The position numbers were made by a program, and so were the translations under genes. Shown here one piece after another: positions 9,800 to 18,816 of a DNA stretch of 64,000 bases. Every line of letters begins with the position of its first letter. Position 1 is the stretch's first letter. This stretch comes from Filimonas zeae (GTDB lineage Bacteria > Bacteroidota > Bacteroidia > Chitinophagales > Chitinophagaceae). The stretch covers positions 1,302,769 through 1,366,768 of the forward strand of contig NZ_BMIB01000001.1 of assembly GCF_014641615.1 (NCBI RefSeq), written 5' to 3'. Under the pieces are notes generated by a model. That model did not search any database. It was given only the letters and a program-made list of their open reading frames with translations, and was not told the DNA's origin.

Positions 9800-10675
9800 G
9801 TGAAACTGAAAACCCTGACCCTGCTTCGGATTGCTATTTGCGCCGGTATTGTAAGCTTTATGGCTGTAGCCACTTCCTGTACTAAAAATGATGAGGAAAG
9901 CGGCCCTGCGAAGGCTGATTCTATTTATCTGCCGGTTGTTATGTACGATAACCGTTCTACCGCAGATAGCTTTGTGTACAACAGCAACAATACAGTGTCA
10001 AAAATGTATTATGGCTATAAGAGAAACGAATATCACGAGCGTATGGATTTCTCGTATAATAGTGCGGGGCAATGTAACCGGATTGGTTATTTCAGAGTAA
10101 CCGGCACAACAACGGGGCGGTATGATAGTCTGGTTTACGGAGCAAACGGAAGTGTGACTGTATTTCGCCAGTTTCCTGTTCCTTCCAGCTTTGATAATAT
10201 ATTGAGATTAAAGCTGGATAGCGAGGGTTCACTCATTGCTTTATCCAGAGATACCACCATGAATGCTTCAAACAGCCTTAAAGCAGCAAAGTGGACTATG
10301 ACTATAAACGGTGGTAACCTTACACAGTGCGATATAAGGCGACTGACCGATGGGTTGAATGGACAATTGTCTGATAGGTTGGAGATTTTTAAATATTCCT
10401 ACGATCAAAGGCCCAATAGTTTAAGAGATTTCTTCCGTAAAAATCCGGTTATGCAAGTGTTGCTGGGGTATGATAGCGACCCGCTACTCTATACTGCCAG
10501 TGCCAATAATATAAATGGTTTTGCTATTTCTGATGGTAATACAGTTGTTCAAACATCTCCGGGCGTAAACACCTATGATGCTGCAACCGGTTTGCTTATT
10601 AAACAAACCTTCACCAACAATGGTAATGATTGGCATACCGGCAATTTTACCTATAAAAAAGTAGCTGCGCAATAA
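9800..10675 (+). CDS. Hypothetical lipoprotein, 291 aa
   Basis: GTG start (9800-9802), chosen because it directly precedes a basic plus hydrophobic signal with a lipobox ending ATSC (Cys27). The mature part has repeated short YxxN / FxYN motifs (FVYNSNNTVSKMYYGYK, MDFSYNSAGQC). These look like the beta-repeat surface lipoproteins often seen in Chitinophagaceae, vaguely like DUF4595 or RHS-type strands. Function is unknown. A fragment of a paralog lies immediately upstream, so the family has been duplicated here. It ends at a strong terminator. Confidence 0.7.
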   Translation: MKLKTLTLLRIAICAGIVSFMAVATSCTKNDEESGPAKADSIYLPVVMYDNRSTADSFVYNSNNTVSKMYYGYKRNEYHERMDFSYNSAGQCNRIGYFRVTGTTTGRYDSLVYGANGSVTVFRQFPVPSSFDNILRLKLDSEGSLIALSRDTTMNASNSLKAAKWTMTINGGNLTQCDIRRLTDGLNGQLSDRLEIFKYSYDQRPNSLRDFFRKNPVMQVLLGYDSDPLLYTASANNINGFAISDGNTVVQTSPGVNTYDAATGLLIKQTFTNNGNDWHTGNFTYKKVAAQ

Positions 10676-10692
10676 GCGGCATTTTTAAACGC

Positions 10693-10735
10693 ATAAACAA
10701 ACAGGCTGCCCGATAAAGGCAGCCTGTTTGTTTAT
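10693..10735. terminator. Bidirectional intrinsic terminator
   Basis: A perfect 18-bp stem (10693-10710 with 10718-10735) with a 7-nt loop, bordered by T-rich sequence on both strands. It sits between the convergent lipoprotein gene and the alcohol dehydrogenase gene. Confidence 0.9.
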
Positions 10736-10765
10736 TTATTCAGGTGTATGGTAATTATATATTGT

Positions 10766-11794
10766 TTAAGGCACCAGCACTGCACGGCCTTTCAGTTTAC
10801 CCGCACGCATGCGGTCGTATACTTCCAGTATCTGATCCATAGGAAACTGTTCTATCTCCACATGAATCTTACCCTGCCTGGCTAACCCTATAACCTCTTC
10901 CAGTTCGGCTTTAGAGCCCCAGTAAGGCATGCTCATGTTAACGCCAAAGGTAACCTTGCCGGGAGTGAAGGGATAGTTGGCTCCGCCCAGGCCTACAATG
11001 GTTTGGTCGCCATTCAGCGATACTACCTGAGCGCCTAGTGTTACAGTAGGGGTAGCGCCTACAAAGTCTAATATCACCTTCGCTTTTTTAACGCCTGTAA
11101 TCTTTTTAATCTGTTCTGCGGCATCTGCGTCTCTGGAGTTAATGGCATAAGCCGCACCCAGCGATTTTGCGAACTCGAGCTTTTCCGGTGTTACATCGCA
11201 CGCAATAATGGTGGCACCACTGGTGGCTTTTAACAGCTGAATAGCTATATGGCCCAGTCCGCCAACGCCTATTACCACTACAAACTCATCAGGTGTAAGC
11301 TTGTGGGCCGATCTTTTAATGGCGGAGTAGGGCGTTAAAGCGGCATCGGTAAGCGGGGCGGCAATTACCGGGTCAAGATCGTGAATATGTACCAGTAAGC
11401 GCGAATGGGGTACCAGCATGTAGTCGGCCATACCGCCGTCCAGGCCCAGCCCGCCGCCATAGGCCTGCTCAGCCTGGTGGTCGCAATAGTTTTCGTGCGA
11501 TTGTAAGCAGGGTTTGCAGTGGCCGCAACCCCAGGGGCCGTATACCAATACGGCATCACCCGTGTTAAACCCGGTTACGTTGGGGCCAACCGCTTCTATA
11601 TAACCGGCATTTTCGTGTCCCAGCGTAAAGGTATTACCGGGGGGAATAGTGCCTTCGTCAATAATATGCAGATCGGAGTGGCATACGCCTGCGCCTGCAA
11701 TTTTCACCAGCACCTGGTCGCCCGTGGGTGTTGGTTTTTCCAGATCATGTACAATTCTTACGTCTTTGTGTCCAAAATACCTTACTGCTTTCAT
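10766..11794 (-). CDS. Zinc-dependent alcohol dehydrogenase (MDR superfamily)
   Basis: 342 residues. Catalytic zinc ligands are visible at Cys38 (GVCHSD) and His60-Glu61 (LGHENAG). The structural zinc site is Cys90/93/96/104. The Rossmann nucleotide-binding motif is GVGGLG near residue 177. Length and motifs match NAD-dependent alcohol dehydrogenases that interconvert primary or secondary alcohols and aldehydes or ketones in the cytoplasm. An Asp at the end of the second Rossmann strand (IIACDVTPEK) favours NAD over NADP. It is a single minus-strand gene, divergent from the gene at 11968. Confidence 0.92.
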   Translation of the reverse strand: MKAVRYFGHKDVRIVHDLEKPTPTGDQVLVKIAGAGVCHSDLHIIDEGTIPPGNTFTLGHENAGYIEAVGPNVTGFNTGDAVLVYGPWGCGHCKPCLQSHENYCDHQAEQAYGGGLGLDGGMADYMLVPHSRLLVHIHDLDPVIAAPLTDAALTPYSAIKRSAHKLTPDEFVVVIGVGGLGHIAIQLLKATSGATIIACDVTPEKLEFAKSLGAAYAINSRDADAAEQIKKITGVKKAKVILDFVGATPTVTLGAQVVSLNGDQTIVGLGGANYPFTPGKVTFGVNMSMPYWGSKAELEEVIGLARQGKIHVEIEQFPMDQILEVYDRMRAGKLKGRAVLVP

Positions 11795-11967
11795 ATTATC
11801 ATCGTTTAAAAATTACACAAACGGATCAGGTACGGCTGGGGTTGTATAGAAGGGAAAGTAACTGTAACGTGGTGGTTAAAGGTAACACAATTTCAACACA
11901 TGCGTGGGGTATACCCTGGCGGAAGGTTGTGAAATTCCTGTTATCTTGCTTGCTTAAACAACCGGTT

Positions 11968-12429
11968 ATGGTAGCATTATTGGCTAAAAGAGGCGTTCAT
12001 ATATTTACGGAGATGGATGGGGAAGGCGAAAACTCGTACAGTTATATCTTCAGCAATGAAATGCTGAACAACCGTATGGTAATTACGCTGGAGCAGCATT
12101 TGCTGAATGCAGAGGAAGGTGAATATGAAACTGTAATATCTGTATCCTTTACCACAAACGAAGATGCTTATGAGTTCTATATCTGCCACGACGACCGACC
12201 CGTTATTCCACCATTATACCTGTACCGTATTATCCTGGATACCATAGAAACCATACAGGATAGTACCCCGGATACACTGCTACAGAACCTGGTGGAAATA
12301 TCCACCGGATCAGCCAGTACGGAAGAGTATACCGATAAGGAAATACGCAATAATTATTACAACGGGGTGATTTCTAAAATAGATACCGCCCTTAAATTAT
12401 ACAGCGAACATAAGGCAGAGAATAACTAA
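11968..12429 (+). CDS. Hypothetical protein, 153 aa
   Basis: Start placed at the ATG at 11968-11970 (MVALLAKRGVHIF), because earlier in-frame codons run antisense through the alcohol dehydrogenase gene. It is an acidic soluble protein with a beta-rich first half (SYSYIFSNEML, VISVSFTTNEDAYEFYICHDD) and a helical second half. No signal peptide or known motif was seen. I do not recognise the family. It is isolated, with about 170 bp on each side. Confidence 0.55.
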   Translation: MVALLAKRGVHIFTEMDGEGENSYSYIFSNEMLNNRMVITLEQHLLNAEEGEYETVISVSFTTNEDAYEFYICHDDRPVIPPLYLYRIILDTIETIQDSTPDTLLQNLVEISTGSASTEEYTDKEIRNNYYNGVISKIDTALKLYSEHKAENN

Positions 12430-12600
12430 TTTCCGGTTCTGGCAGGTAATGACGGGAAGCAGGCAGCAGAGAGCCGGAAAGCACTGCTATTAAAGCGTAA
12501 TTGTCGGATTCGTTCTATTCCGGCGGCTGTGGCTGTCGCAACTTTGATGTTACAGGGAAGCTCCAAAACTTTCTCTCTCATCATCAACCGCAGCTTTAAC

Positions 12601-12939
12601 ATGAAAATTGCATCTGTCAGTCTTGTCCTTGCTTGTCTTTTAATCTTTGTACTATTTACCAGCTTCCGCCAACCGGATACGCCCGTTTACGTAGTACGTA
12701 TGGAGGGTATGAAGTTCATACCCAAACATCTGGAAATACCCGAGGGGGCCATCGTACGCTGGATTAATGGTACCAATAGTGAGCATAATGTGGTAGCAAA
12801 AGAGGGCGCGTTTAAAAGCCCGATGCTTGCACAAAAGAATGCGCAATACGAAGTAAGGTTTACCAGGAAAGGCACGTATGAGTATTACTGCGCGCCACAC
12901 AGAATTATGGGCATGAAGGGAACGGTGGTGGTTAGATAG
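12601..12939 (+). CDS. Cupredoxin (plastocyanin-like) copper protein
   Basis: 112 residues from the ATG at 12601, with an N-terminal hydrophobic segment (residues 5-21) acting as a signal or anchor. The type 1 copper site is visible as His62 (SEHNV) and the C-x2-H-x4-M cluster Cys97, His100, Met105 (YYCAPHRIMGM). It is a small exported electron carrier or copper-binding protein. The ligand spacing matches plastocyanin/pseudoazurin-type domains. The partner is unknown; no oxidase is adjacent. The gene lies 62 bp before a Crp/Fnr regulator on the same strand. Confidence 0.9.
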   Translation: MKIASVSLVLACLLIFVLFTSFRQPDTPVYVVRMEGMKFIPKHLEIPEGAIVRWINGTNSEHNVVAKEGAFKSPMLAQKNAQYEVRFTRKGTYEYYCAPHRIMGMKGTVVVR

Positions 12940-13001
12940 GTTCGTTATTATTTCATTTTCCAAACGTTTTGTAACTTATGGCAATTGAATGAATAAAATA
13001 A

Positions 13002-13595
13002 ATGTACATGGCCTCTGACTACCATCCGGAAATGAGAAAAATATTTACTCATTTTGAGCAATACATAAAGCTTTCAGAAGAACTGAGAAATGAGTTGTCA
13101 GCAAGATTGGAACTGTTGACTTTTAAAAAGGGGCAGATGGTACACGATGCTAATGTTGTGTGCACCAAAAGTTACTTTATTCAAAACGGAATTTTCAGAA
13201 CTTATTTTATCAAAGATGGAAAAGAGGTTACTGAATTCTTTTCTGCTGAAGGGGAGTGGGTAAATTCTCCCCGGAGTTTTATGCAACGTAAAATTGATAT
13301 CTATTACATTGATGCCATTGAGCATACCAGCACCTTTTGTATTCAGGTAAATAATCTGATGTATCTGTTTAATCATTTTCCTGAAATGGAACGCTATGCC
13401 AGATTATCCATGGGCACCATTTTCGGGCATTTATTAGAAAGAATTACTTCTATGCGGTTTACTACCGCAAAAGAAAAATATGAACATTTTCTGCAGGTGT
13501 ATAGCGATATTCATTTCAGACTGCCTCTCGGCATGATTGCTTCTTATCTGGGTATTACCCAGGAAACACTTAGCAGAATAAGAGGGGAGCGGTGA
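13002..13595 (+). CDS. Crp/Fnr-family transcriptional regulator
   Basis: 197 residues. The N-terminal cyclic-nucleotide-binding-like beta-roll covers about 25-130 (KKGQMVHDANVVCTKSYFIQNGIFRTYF), without the four-cysteine iron-sulfur signature of true FNR. The C-terminal helix-turn-helix is LPLGMIASYLGITQETLSRIR, the usual ending of short Bacteroidota Crp-like regulators. A second possible start is Met3 at 13008. A Crp/FNR-type palindrome lies just after its stop and upstream of the hydrolase, a likely target. Confidence 0.9.
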   Translation: MYMASDYHPEMRKIFTHFEQYIKLSEELRNELSARLELLTFKKGQMVHDANVVCTKSYFIQNGIFRTYFIKDGKEVTEFFSAEGEWVNSPRSFMQRKIDIYYIDAIEHTSTFCIQVNNLMYLFNHFPEMERYARLSMGTIFGHLLERITSMRFTTAKEKYEHFLQVYSDIHFRLPLGMIASYLGITQETLSRIRGER

Positions 13596-13598
13596 TTA

Positions 13599-13614
13599 TT
13601 TGATGCAGATCAAA
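13599..13614 (+). promoter_or_regulatory. FNR/Crp-type palindrome
   Basis: The sequence TTTGATGCAGATCAAA contains TTGAT-N4-ATCAA, identical to the Enterobacteria FNR consensus half-sites. It starts 4 bp after the Crp/Fnr regulator stop and its centre is about 57 bp before the hydrolase start codon. That is a position where an activator or repressor could act. Binding by the adjacent regulator is inferred from proximity. Confidence 0.55.
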
Positions 13615-13663
13615 AATAATATTACCAATAACCGGCAGCTTTGCTTCTGTAAATCTTAATGAA

Positions 13664-14494
13664 ATGACCAGATTTGTTATTGCTGCAATGCTGCTTTGGG
13701 GTGCTACAAAAGCCCATGCTCAGATTAAGCTGAATACGCCTCATGTTGAAAGCATATTGTATGTAGGCCAGGGTGAGGAGCAGCCGCTTATTGTAGGCCT
13801 TGGGGGCTCGGAAGGTGGTAACGCCTGGGCTGGCAACTACTGGAAGGCTACCAGAGATAGTTTTTTAAAAAAGGGCTATGCGTTTTTAGCAATAGGTTAT
13901 TTTGGAGCTGTCGGAACGCCTGAAAATTTAGACAGGATTGCTATTGAGGATGTTTATAAAGCTATTATGACAGCGGCTGATGTGGAACATGTGCGGAAAG
14001 ATAAAATAGCCATTGTTGGTGGTTCCCGCGGCGCTGATCTTGCGCTGCTGCTGGGTAGTTATTACAGGGAATTTACCTGCATTGTAGGTCTTGTACCCAG
14101 TCATGCAGTGTTTCCGGGCCATACACAGCAGCTAAATACATCCTGCTGGACTTTTCAGGGGAAAGAACTGCCTTATATTCCCGTTAATGAAGAGGCTGTA
14201 CCGTTTTTATTAAACAGAAACCTTCGCGGTGCATTTGACGCCATGCTTAAAGATTCCGTTGCGGAAAAAAAGGCGTTGATTCCCGTTACTGATATTAATG
14301 GCCCTGTATTGTTAATGTCCGCAACAGAAGATGAAATATGCCCATCCATGGAAATGTCTGGTAAAATGATGAAGGCTTTTGATGCCAGCCATTTTAAATT
14401 TCATCATGAACATCTTTGCTTTAAAGGTGGCCATGGTGAGCCATTGAAGCACTTTGACAAGGTTTACCAGTTTCTGCAACTTCACTTTCTATAA
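13664..14494 (+). CDS. Secreted alpha/beta hydrolase, BAAT/acyl-CoA thioesterase C-terminal type
   Basis: 276 residues with a signal peptide ending at AHAQ (residue 20). The core is an alpha/beta hydrolase fold: oxyanion-region motif VGLGGSEGG (44-52), nucleophile elbow GGSRGAD with Ser121, a late acid in SATEDEICPS, and His in KGGHGEP. The layout resembles the C-terminal catalytic domain of bile-acid-CoA:amino acid N-acyltransferase / acyl-CoA thioester hydrolases. The N-terminal Ig-like domain of long family members is absent. Substrate is unknown. The FNR-type site upstream suggests redox or Crp-linked control. Confidence 0.8.
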   Translation: MTRFVIAAMLLWGATKAHAQIKLNTPHVESILYVGQGEEQPLIVGLGGSEGGNAWAGNYWKATRDSFLKKGYAFLAIGYFGAVGTPENLDRIAIEDVYKAIMTAADVEHVRKDKIAIVGGSRGADLALLLGSYYREFTCIVGLVPSHAVFPGHTQQLNTSCWTFQGKELPYIPVNEEAVPFLLNRNLRGAFDAMLKDSVAEKKALIPVTDINGPVLLMSATEDEICPSMEMSGKMMKAFDASHFKFHHEHLCFKGGHGEPLKHFDKVYQFLQLHFL

Positions 14495-14723
14495 TGCTTC
14501 GCTTGTACTTACTTACAAATGCTATTGTGCACATTTTAAGCCAGGTGTGCCTGTGTTTGGCTTTTTATGGGTTAGTGGTATTTCGCTAAAATTAGCGATA
14601 CTGTTTATATATCAACAATTATTGAAAGCCTCCATTTCTTCAATCTTCTTATAGTCAATAGTTTATAGTGCGGCACGATTCTTAATTGCCTTCTTGCTTT
14701 CACCATAACTAATCTGATTGTAT

Positions 14724-17168
14724 ATGCGCCCCCGGCTATGTAATAGCACCCTCCCACGCAAGGTTCCCAGGCTGGTAGCCATACTATTGTTTGCAGCATG
14801 GGTAACAGGTAGCCATACGGCTAAGGCAGATGAACTATACCCGGAGCTGAATGCTGTAAGCTTGCAACAGGCCATAAAAAGGGCAGAACTATTAAAGCCC
14901 GGGCGGGAGAAGCTGTTTCAATACCTTACCATTGGCTATCAGTATGTGTACCGTTGTAACGAAAATGTGCTGGATAGCGCGCAGCTATTTATTAACAAAG
15001 CACATAAGCTATGTAGTGCAACGGGAGATAAGCAGGGCAGCCTGGAAACAGATATTCTGTTTGCCGCAATGAAATTTATGGGCCAGCAAAATGCCATTGC
15101 AGAAAAGCAGATACATACGGTGGTTGCCGAATGCCGCAGGCAGGGATATACCAGGCTGGAAGGGGTGGCCTTGTATACGCATGGTGCGTTTCTGGATATA
15201 AAGGAGCGGTTTCAATATTACCATAAGGCAGTAGCGCTGCTTGAAAAGGCGGGTGATAAATACGGCACCGCTTTTTTATATAAATCCATTGCAGAGCTAT
15301 ACTTTTTTCAGCCTGCAGTAAAAAATCAGGATGCCGGCATAAAAACAGCGCTTCAGGCACTGGAGGTGTACAAAACCATTAAAGGGCATAACCTGCATTA
15401 CATTTATTATCGCCTGGCCGATTTTTGCCACCGGCGTTCCAGGTATGCAGATGCTATAACGTATGGTCTGCTGGATCTGAATGAGCTGAAAACGGCAACA
15501 GATACCAGCGACTATGCAGATGCTTACTTTCGTGTGGCTGATTCTTACAGGCTGGTAGAAGATACCCTGCAGGCATTTCACTACTACAAACTGGCATTGG
15601 CCAGCGCCAGAAGTCAGCAAAATACCAGCCTGATTTATCACATCGCATTTATGGGGGCAGAGGCTTATGTAAGAGCGCATTTGCCGGAGAAGGCATTGTT
15701 GTTTTATCTCCAGACCGCAAAGGGGGTGGAGCCGGAATCTGACGATGAAAAGCTGGGCAGCGCTCAGTTTCTTACCCGCTGTTATGTAAGGCTGCAACAA
15801 TATGAGAAGGCGGAAAAGCATTGCAAAGAAATGATTGCTATAGACGAGGCCATTGATAAGGCCAAACCCACTCATGTAAGAAGTTCTTATCACAACAATA
15901 CCGCTTTTCAGGCGGGGGAGTTTTACCTGGCCACCAAACAGCTGGTAAAAGCGCGTTTCTATTTTGAAAAATTCCTGGCCGATGATAAAATTAACAACGT
16001 AGCCAGCCGCAATGCCATTCAGGGCCACCTTTATAAAATAGACTCGCTGGAAGGAAATTATCTGGGTGCATTGCAACACTTTCAGGCAGCCAAAATACTG
16101 GCAGATACTATGCTGGACGAAGCGAAGAGCAGGCAGATTATCGCCTTTCAAACCTTATATGGTGTGCAGCAGAAAGATCTGCAGTTGAAACTGAAAGAAG
16201 AGGAGATAAAAGTGCTGGATCAGCAGAACCGGCTGGATCAGCAAAACAGCAAAATGCAGGAAGATAAACTGATGCAGGCCAGCTTACTGGCGCAGCGCAA
16301 TAGCGCTGAATTGAAACTGAAGGAGAAAAGCATTGGGCTGCTTAATCAGCAGACAACACTGCAGCAGGCGGCCATAAGGAATAAAGAATTGCAGCGCAAT
16401 ATTATTATTGGTACTGCTGTAGCATTGTTGCTGCTTTTGATGCTTGTATGGATACTCTTTACCAATAAACGCCGCAGCAACAGGGAACTGAAAGTGCAAC
16501 AGGCGGAGATAAGTTATGCCAATAAAAGCCTTCAACAACTGGTAGAGGAAAAAGAATGGCTGCTGAAGGAAGTACACCACCGGGTTAAAAACAATCTGCA
16601 GATGGTTATAAGCCTTTTAGAGTCGCAATCCAGCCATTTGCATAACGATGCATTCGAAGCCATGCAAAAAGGCAGGAACAGAATATATACTATCTCTCTT
16701 ATTCATCAGAAGCTGTATCAGTCCAACGAGCTCAAAACTATTGATATGTCCTGCTTTATACCCGAACTGGTAAAACATCTGAAAGAGTGTTTTGATGCAG
16801 GAAGCCATATCTGTTTCCGGCTGGACATAGTACCTATGGAGAGCGATGTGGCTATAGCCCTGCCACTGGGGCTGATTATTAACGAAGCTGTTACCAATTC
16901 GCTCAAGTATGCGTTTAAAAACAGGCAGACCGGTGAAATTACTATTCTGTTACACAGGTGTGAAAAGCAGCAGTACCGGCTGGTGATTGCTGACAATGGT
17001 ACAGGCATTCCGGCGCAGGCCCTGCAAAAAGCAGAATCCATGGGCATGAAGCTGATCCGGGGCCTGTCCAGTCAGATTGATGCGGCACTTACTATTGAAA
17101 ACAGCGATGGTGCAAAAATAACGCTCACTTTAGAAAATGCCCGGAATCATGATTATTTCAATAGTTAA
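14724..17168 (+). CDS. TPR-containing sensor histidine kinase (HisKA_2/HWE-like)
   Basis: 814 residues from the ATG at 14724, just after a TTG. A signal peptide ends near HTAKA. TPR-like helical pairs span about 60-470, and a coiled coil rich in Gln/Lys/Leu covers about 470-550. One transmembrane helix (IIIGTAVALLLLLMLVWIL) precedes a second short coil and the kinase core [14 protein letters not shown] (phospho-acceptor His near 618). ATPase motifs are NEAVTNSLKYAF and DNGTGIP. No response regulator is adjacent, so it is an orphan. It is a paralog of the kinase at 33648. It overlaps the convergent gene by 4 bases. Confidence 0.9.
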   Translation: MRPRLCNSTLPRKVPRLVAILLFAAWVTGSHTAKADELYPELNAVSLQQAIKRAELLKPGREKLFQYLTIGYQYVYRCNENVLDSAQLFINKAHKLCSATGDKQGSLETDILFAAMKFMGQQNAIAEKQIHTVVAECRRQGYTRLEGVALYTHGAFLDIKERFQYYHKAVALLEKAGDKYGTAFLYKSIAELYFFQPAVKNQDAGIKTALQALEVYKTIKGHNLHYIYYRLADFCHRRSRYADAITYGLLDLNELKTATDTSDYADAYFRVADSYRLVEDTLQAFHYYKLALASARSQQNTSLIYHIAFMGAEAYVRAHLPEKALLFYLQTAKGVEPESDDEKLGSAQFLTRCYVRLQQYEKAEKHCKEMIAIDEAIDKAKPTHVRSSYHNNTAFQAGEFYLATKQLVKARFYFEKFLADDKINNVASRNAIQGHLYKIDSLEGNYLGALQHFQAAKILADTMLDEAKSRQIIAFQTLYGVQQKDLQLKLKEEEIKVLDQQNRLDQQNSKMQEDKLMQASLLAQRNSAELKLKEKSIGLLNQQTTLQQAAIRNKELQRNIIIGTAVALLLLLMLVWILFTNKRRSNRELKVQQAEISYANKSLQQLVEEKEWLLKEVHHRVKNNLQMVISLLESQSSHLHNDAFEAMQKGRNRIYTISLIHQKLYQSNELKTIDMSCFIPELVKHLKECFDAGSHICFRLDIVPMESDVAIALPLGLIINEAVTNSLKYAFKNRQTGEITILLHRCEKQQYRLVIADNGTGIPAQALQKAESMGMKLIRGLSSQIDAALTIENSDGAKITLTLENARNHDYFNS

Positions 17169-17722
17169 AACGGTTGGTTGTATTTACCTGTCAGGGCTTT
17201 GTTTTCAATGCTTTTGGCAAAAAGAGGCGTTTCTTCATGGTTGTGTGCATCGGAAGCGGCCTGCCTTGCAGCAGCTGCACCTTCAATGGTAAGGTCATGC
17301 TCTTTCAGATACGCCAGCAATTCCGGTGTAGCGGTTGCATGAATTTCGTTGGTATACAGGCAGGTGTTGTCATCAATTCTGGTGGCCTTCAGTTCCCATA
17401 AAACCTGCACTTTGGTACGGCCGTTTTTAGTAATGGAATCTGATATAGATAGCATGCGGCAATAGTCTGCACGGTAAACAGTAGCCACATAGTGCTGTAC
17501 CATTAAGGCATCACCAATAGTTTCAACGTTAATAGATACGGGCTCTCCGTCGTAAGTGGTAGTTATACCTGCAGCTATATGCTGTGTTGAGCAGCGTTGA
17601 TATTCCGCATCCGGCAGATTTAATAACCAATCTGCAATGTTTACTTTTTCAATAGGTGCATTGATAACGGCGGTTACAGCTGAGTGTGATAAAGCGTTTT
17701 CTGGTGTTTGTTGAATTTCCAT
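17165..17722 (-). CDS. Hypothetical SRPBCC-like protein, 185 aa
   Basis: The start is set at the ATG at 17720-17722 (MEIQQTPENAL); an alternative at 17761 (MKGNSF) would add 13 residues. The strands VTAVINAPIEKVNIADWLLNLP and a later YRADYCRMLSISDS / VQVLWELKATRID pattern suggest a START/SRPBCC-like ligand-binding fold. That is only a fold-level impression. There is no signal peptide. It converges with the TPR kinase, the stop codons overlapping. Function is unknown. Confidence 0.55.
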   Translation of the reverse strand: MEIQQTPENALSHSAVTAVINAPIEKVNIADWLLNLPDAEYQRCSTQHIAAGITTTYDGEPVSINVETIGDALMVQHYVATVYRADYCRMLSISDSITKNGRTKVQVLWELKATRIDDNTCLYTNEIHATATPELLAYLKEHDLTIEGAAAARQAASDAHNHEETPLFAKSIENKALTGKYNQPF

Positions 17723-17990
17723 GGAGTTTGATTTTGTTGTCCATGTAAAACTATTGCCTTTCATTTCCGGCAACAGTTGCTATTCATTCAACAGGCAAAG
17801 AGTATCGTTGAGCAACAGAAAATGATCGTTGGGTAACCATTGGTGCTGCTGAGCTGACAGGCATTTCCTGATAAGGAGCTGTATTAAAGGCGTTCCTTAC
17901 GATAACTATTCCCGTAACAGGCTGCTGAATAAAATGAACAGGTTAGATTGTTATGGAGCCTCTATTTTAGCTGGCCATTTTTAGCTGCCT

Positions 17991-18794
17991 ATGTCCAATG
18001 AATATGATAAAATACTGCGTGAGACATTTAAGTGCCCCAAGTATCATCTTTTAAAGCAATTATTGCAGGTAGAAGTTATAAGTATAAAACCTTTGCCTCC
18101 CAAAACGCAACAGACCATTTTGGAGTGGGAGGCAGATACTGTGTTAGAAGTAACTCCGGAAGCCGGGGAGCCTTTTATAGTTCACATAGAATGGCAATCT
18201 GGCAACGATCAGCGAATGGCATTCAGAATGGCGCGGTATGATTTATTACTGTGTGATAGTTATCATCGAAAAGTGATGGGTGTGGTGATTTATGTAGGAG
18301 AAAAGCCGATGAGTATGGAGAATTCTTTTCATTCTTTCGGACTTCAGTATACCTGCCCTATGATAGATATTCGTGATATGTCTCCGGATGTATTCCTGTC
18401 TTCTGACGATCCGGGCGAAGTAATTCTGGCCATTTTGGCTGGCAGGGAGGTTAAACTGACAGTGATTCGGGAGATTTTGCATAAATTGCGTATATTAACA
18501 GCAGGAGATGTAGCTTTTTTCAGTGAAAAGTTAAAACATCTGGAACTGATAGCTCAATTACGCGGGTTAAACCTGCAGGAGCAACTAATAAAAGAGGAGG
18601 AGACCATGCCTATTACCATTGATATCAGAAAAGACCTGCGTTATCAGCAGGGGGTGGCAGAAGGGGTTCTTAAAGCCAAAAAACAGGATGCATTAAAAAT
18701 GCTTGAAAAGGGCATTAGCCTTTCTCTTATAGAAGAAATTACCGGCTTATCAGTCAACGAAATTAAAATACTTCAAAATACGTTGAAGGCCTAA
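17991..18794 (+). CDS. Rpn-like PD-(D/E)XK nuclease / transposase-related protein
   Basis: 267 residues. The N-terminal half carries the layout EADTVLEVTPEAGEPFIVHIEWQSG, matching the PD-(D/E)XK core (acidic residue, then hIExQ) of Rpn recombination-promoting nucleases (PDDEXK_2 families). The middle holds YVGEKPMSMENSF and a helical linker. The C-terminus has the repeated KALKMLEKG-like helix pair (ALKMLEKGISLSLIEEITGLSV) that ends many Rpn/DUF4351 proteins. Members are DNA endonucleases tied to recombination or phage defence. It stands alone with about 200 bp of non-coding sequence upstream. Chromosomal role unknown. Confidence 0.8.
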   Translation: MSNEYDKILRETFKCPKYHLLKQLLQVEVISIKPLPPKTQQTILEWEADTVLEVTPEAGEPFIVHIEWQSGNDQRMAFRMARYDLLLCDSYHRKVMGVVIYVGEKPMSMENSFHSFGLQYTCPMIDIRDMSPDVFLSSDDPGEVILAILAGREVKLTVIREILHKLRILTAGDVAFFSEKLKHLELIAQLRGLNLQEQLIKEEETMPITIDIRKDLRYQQGVAEGVLKAKKQDALKMLEKGISLSLIEEITGLSVNEIKILQNTLKA

Positions 18795-18816
18795 GAATAA
18801 TCTACATATTTCTATA

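Noticed and set aside
9585..9803. A 72-aa open frame after the beta-barrel gene
   Set aside because: Its first half is the remnant of the lipoprotein paralog and the rest is out of frame; treated as a pseudogene instead.
14583..14598. 7-bp inverted repeat TCGCTAA/TTAGCGA before the TPR kinase gene
   Set aside because: Short, single copy, and not at a position that suggests clear function.
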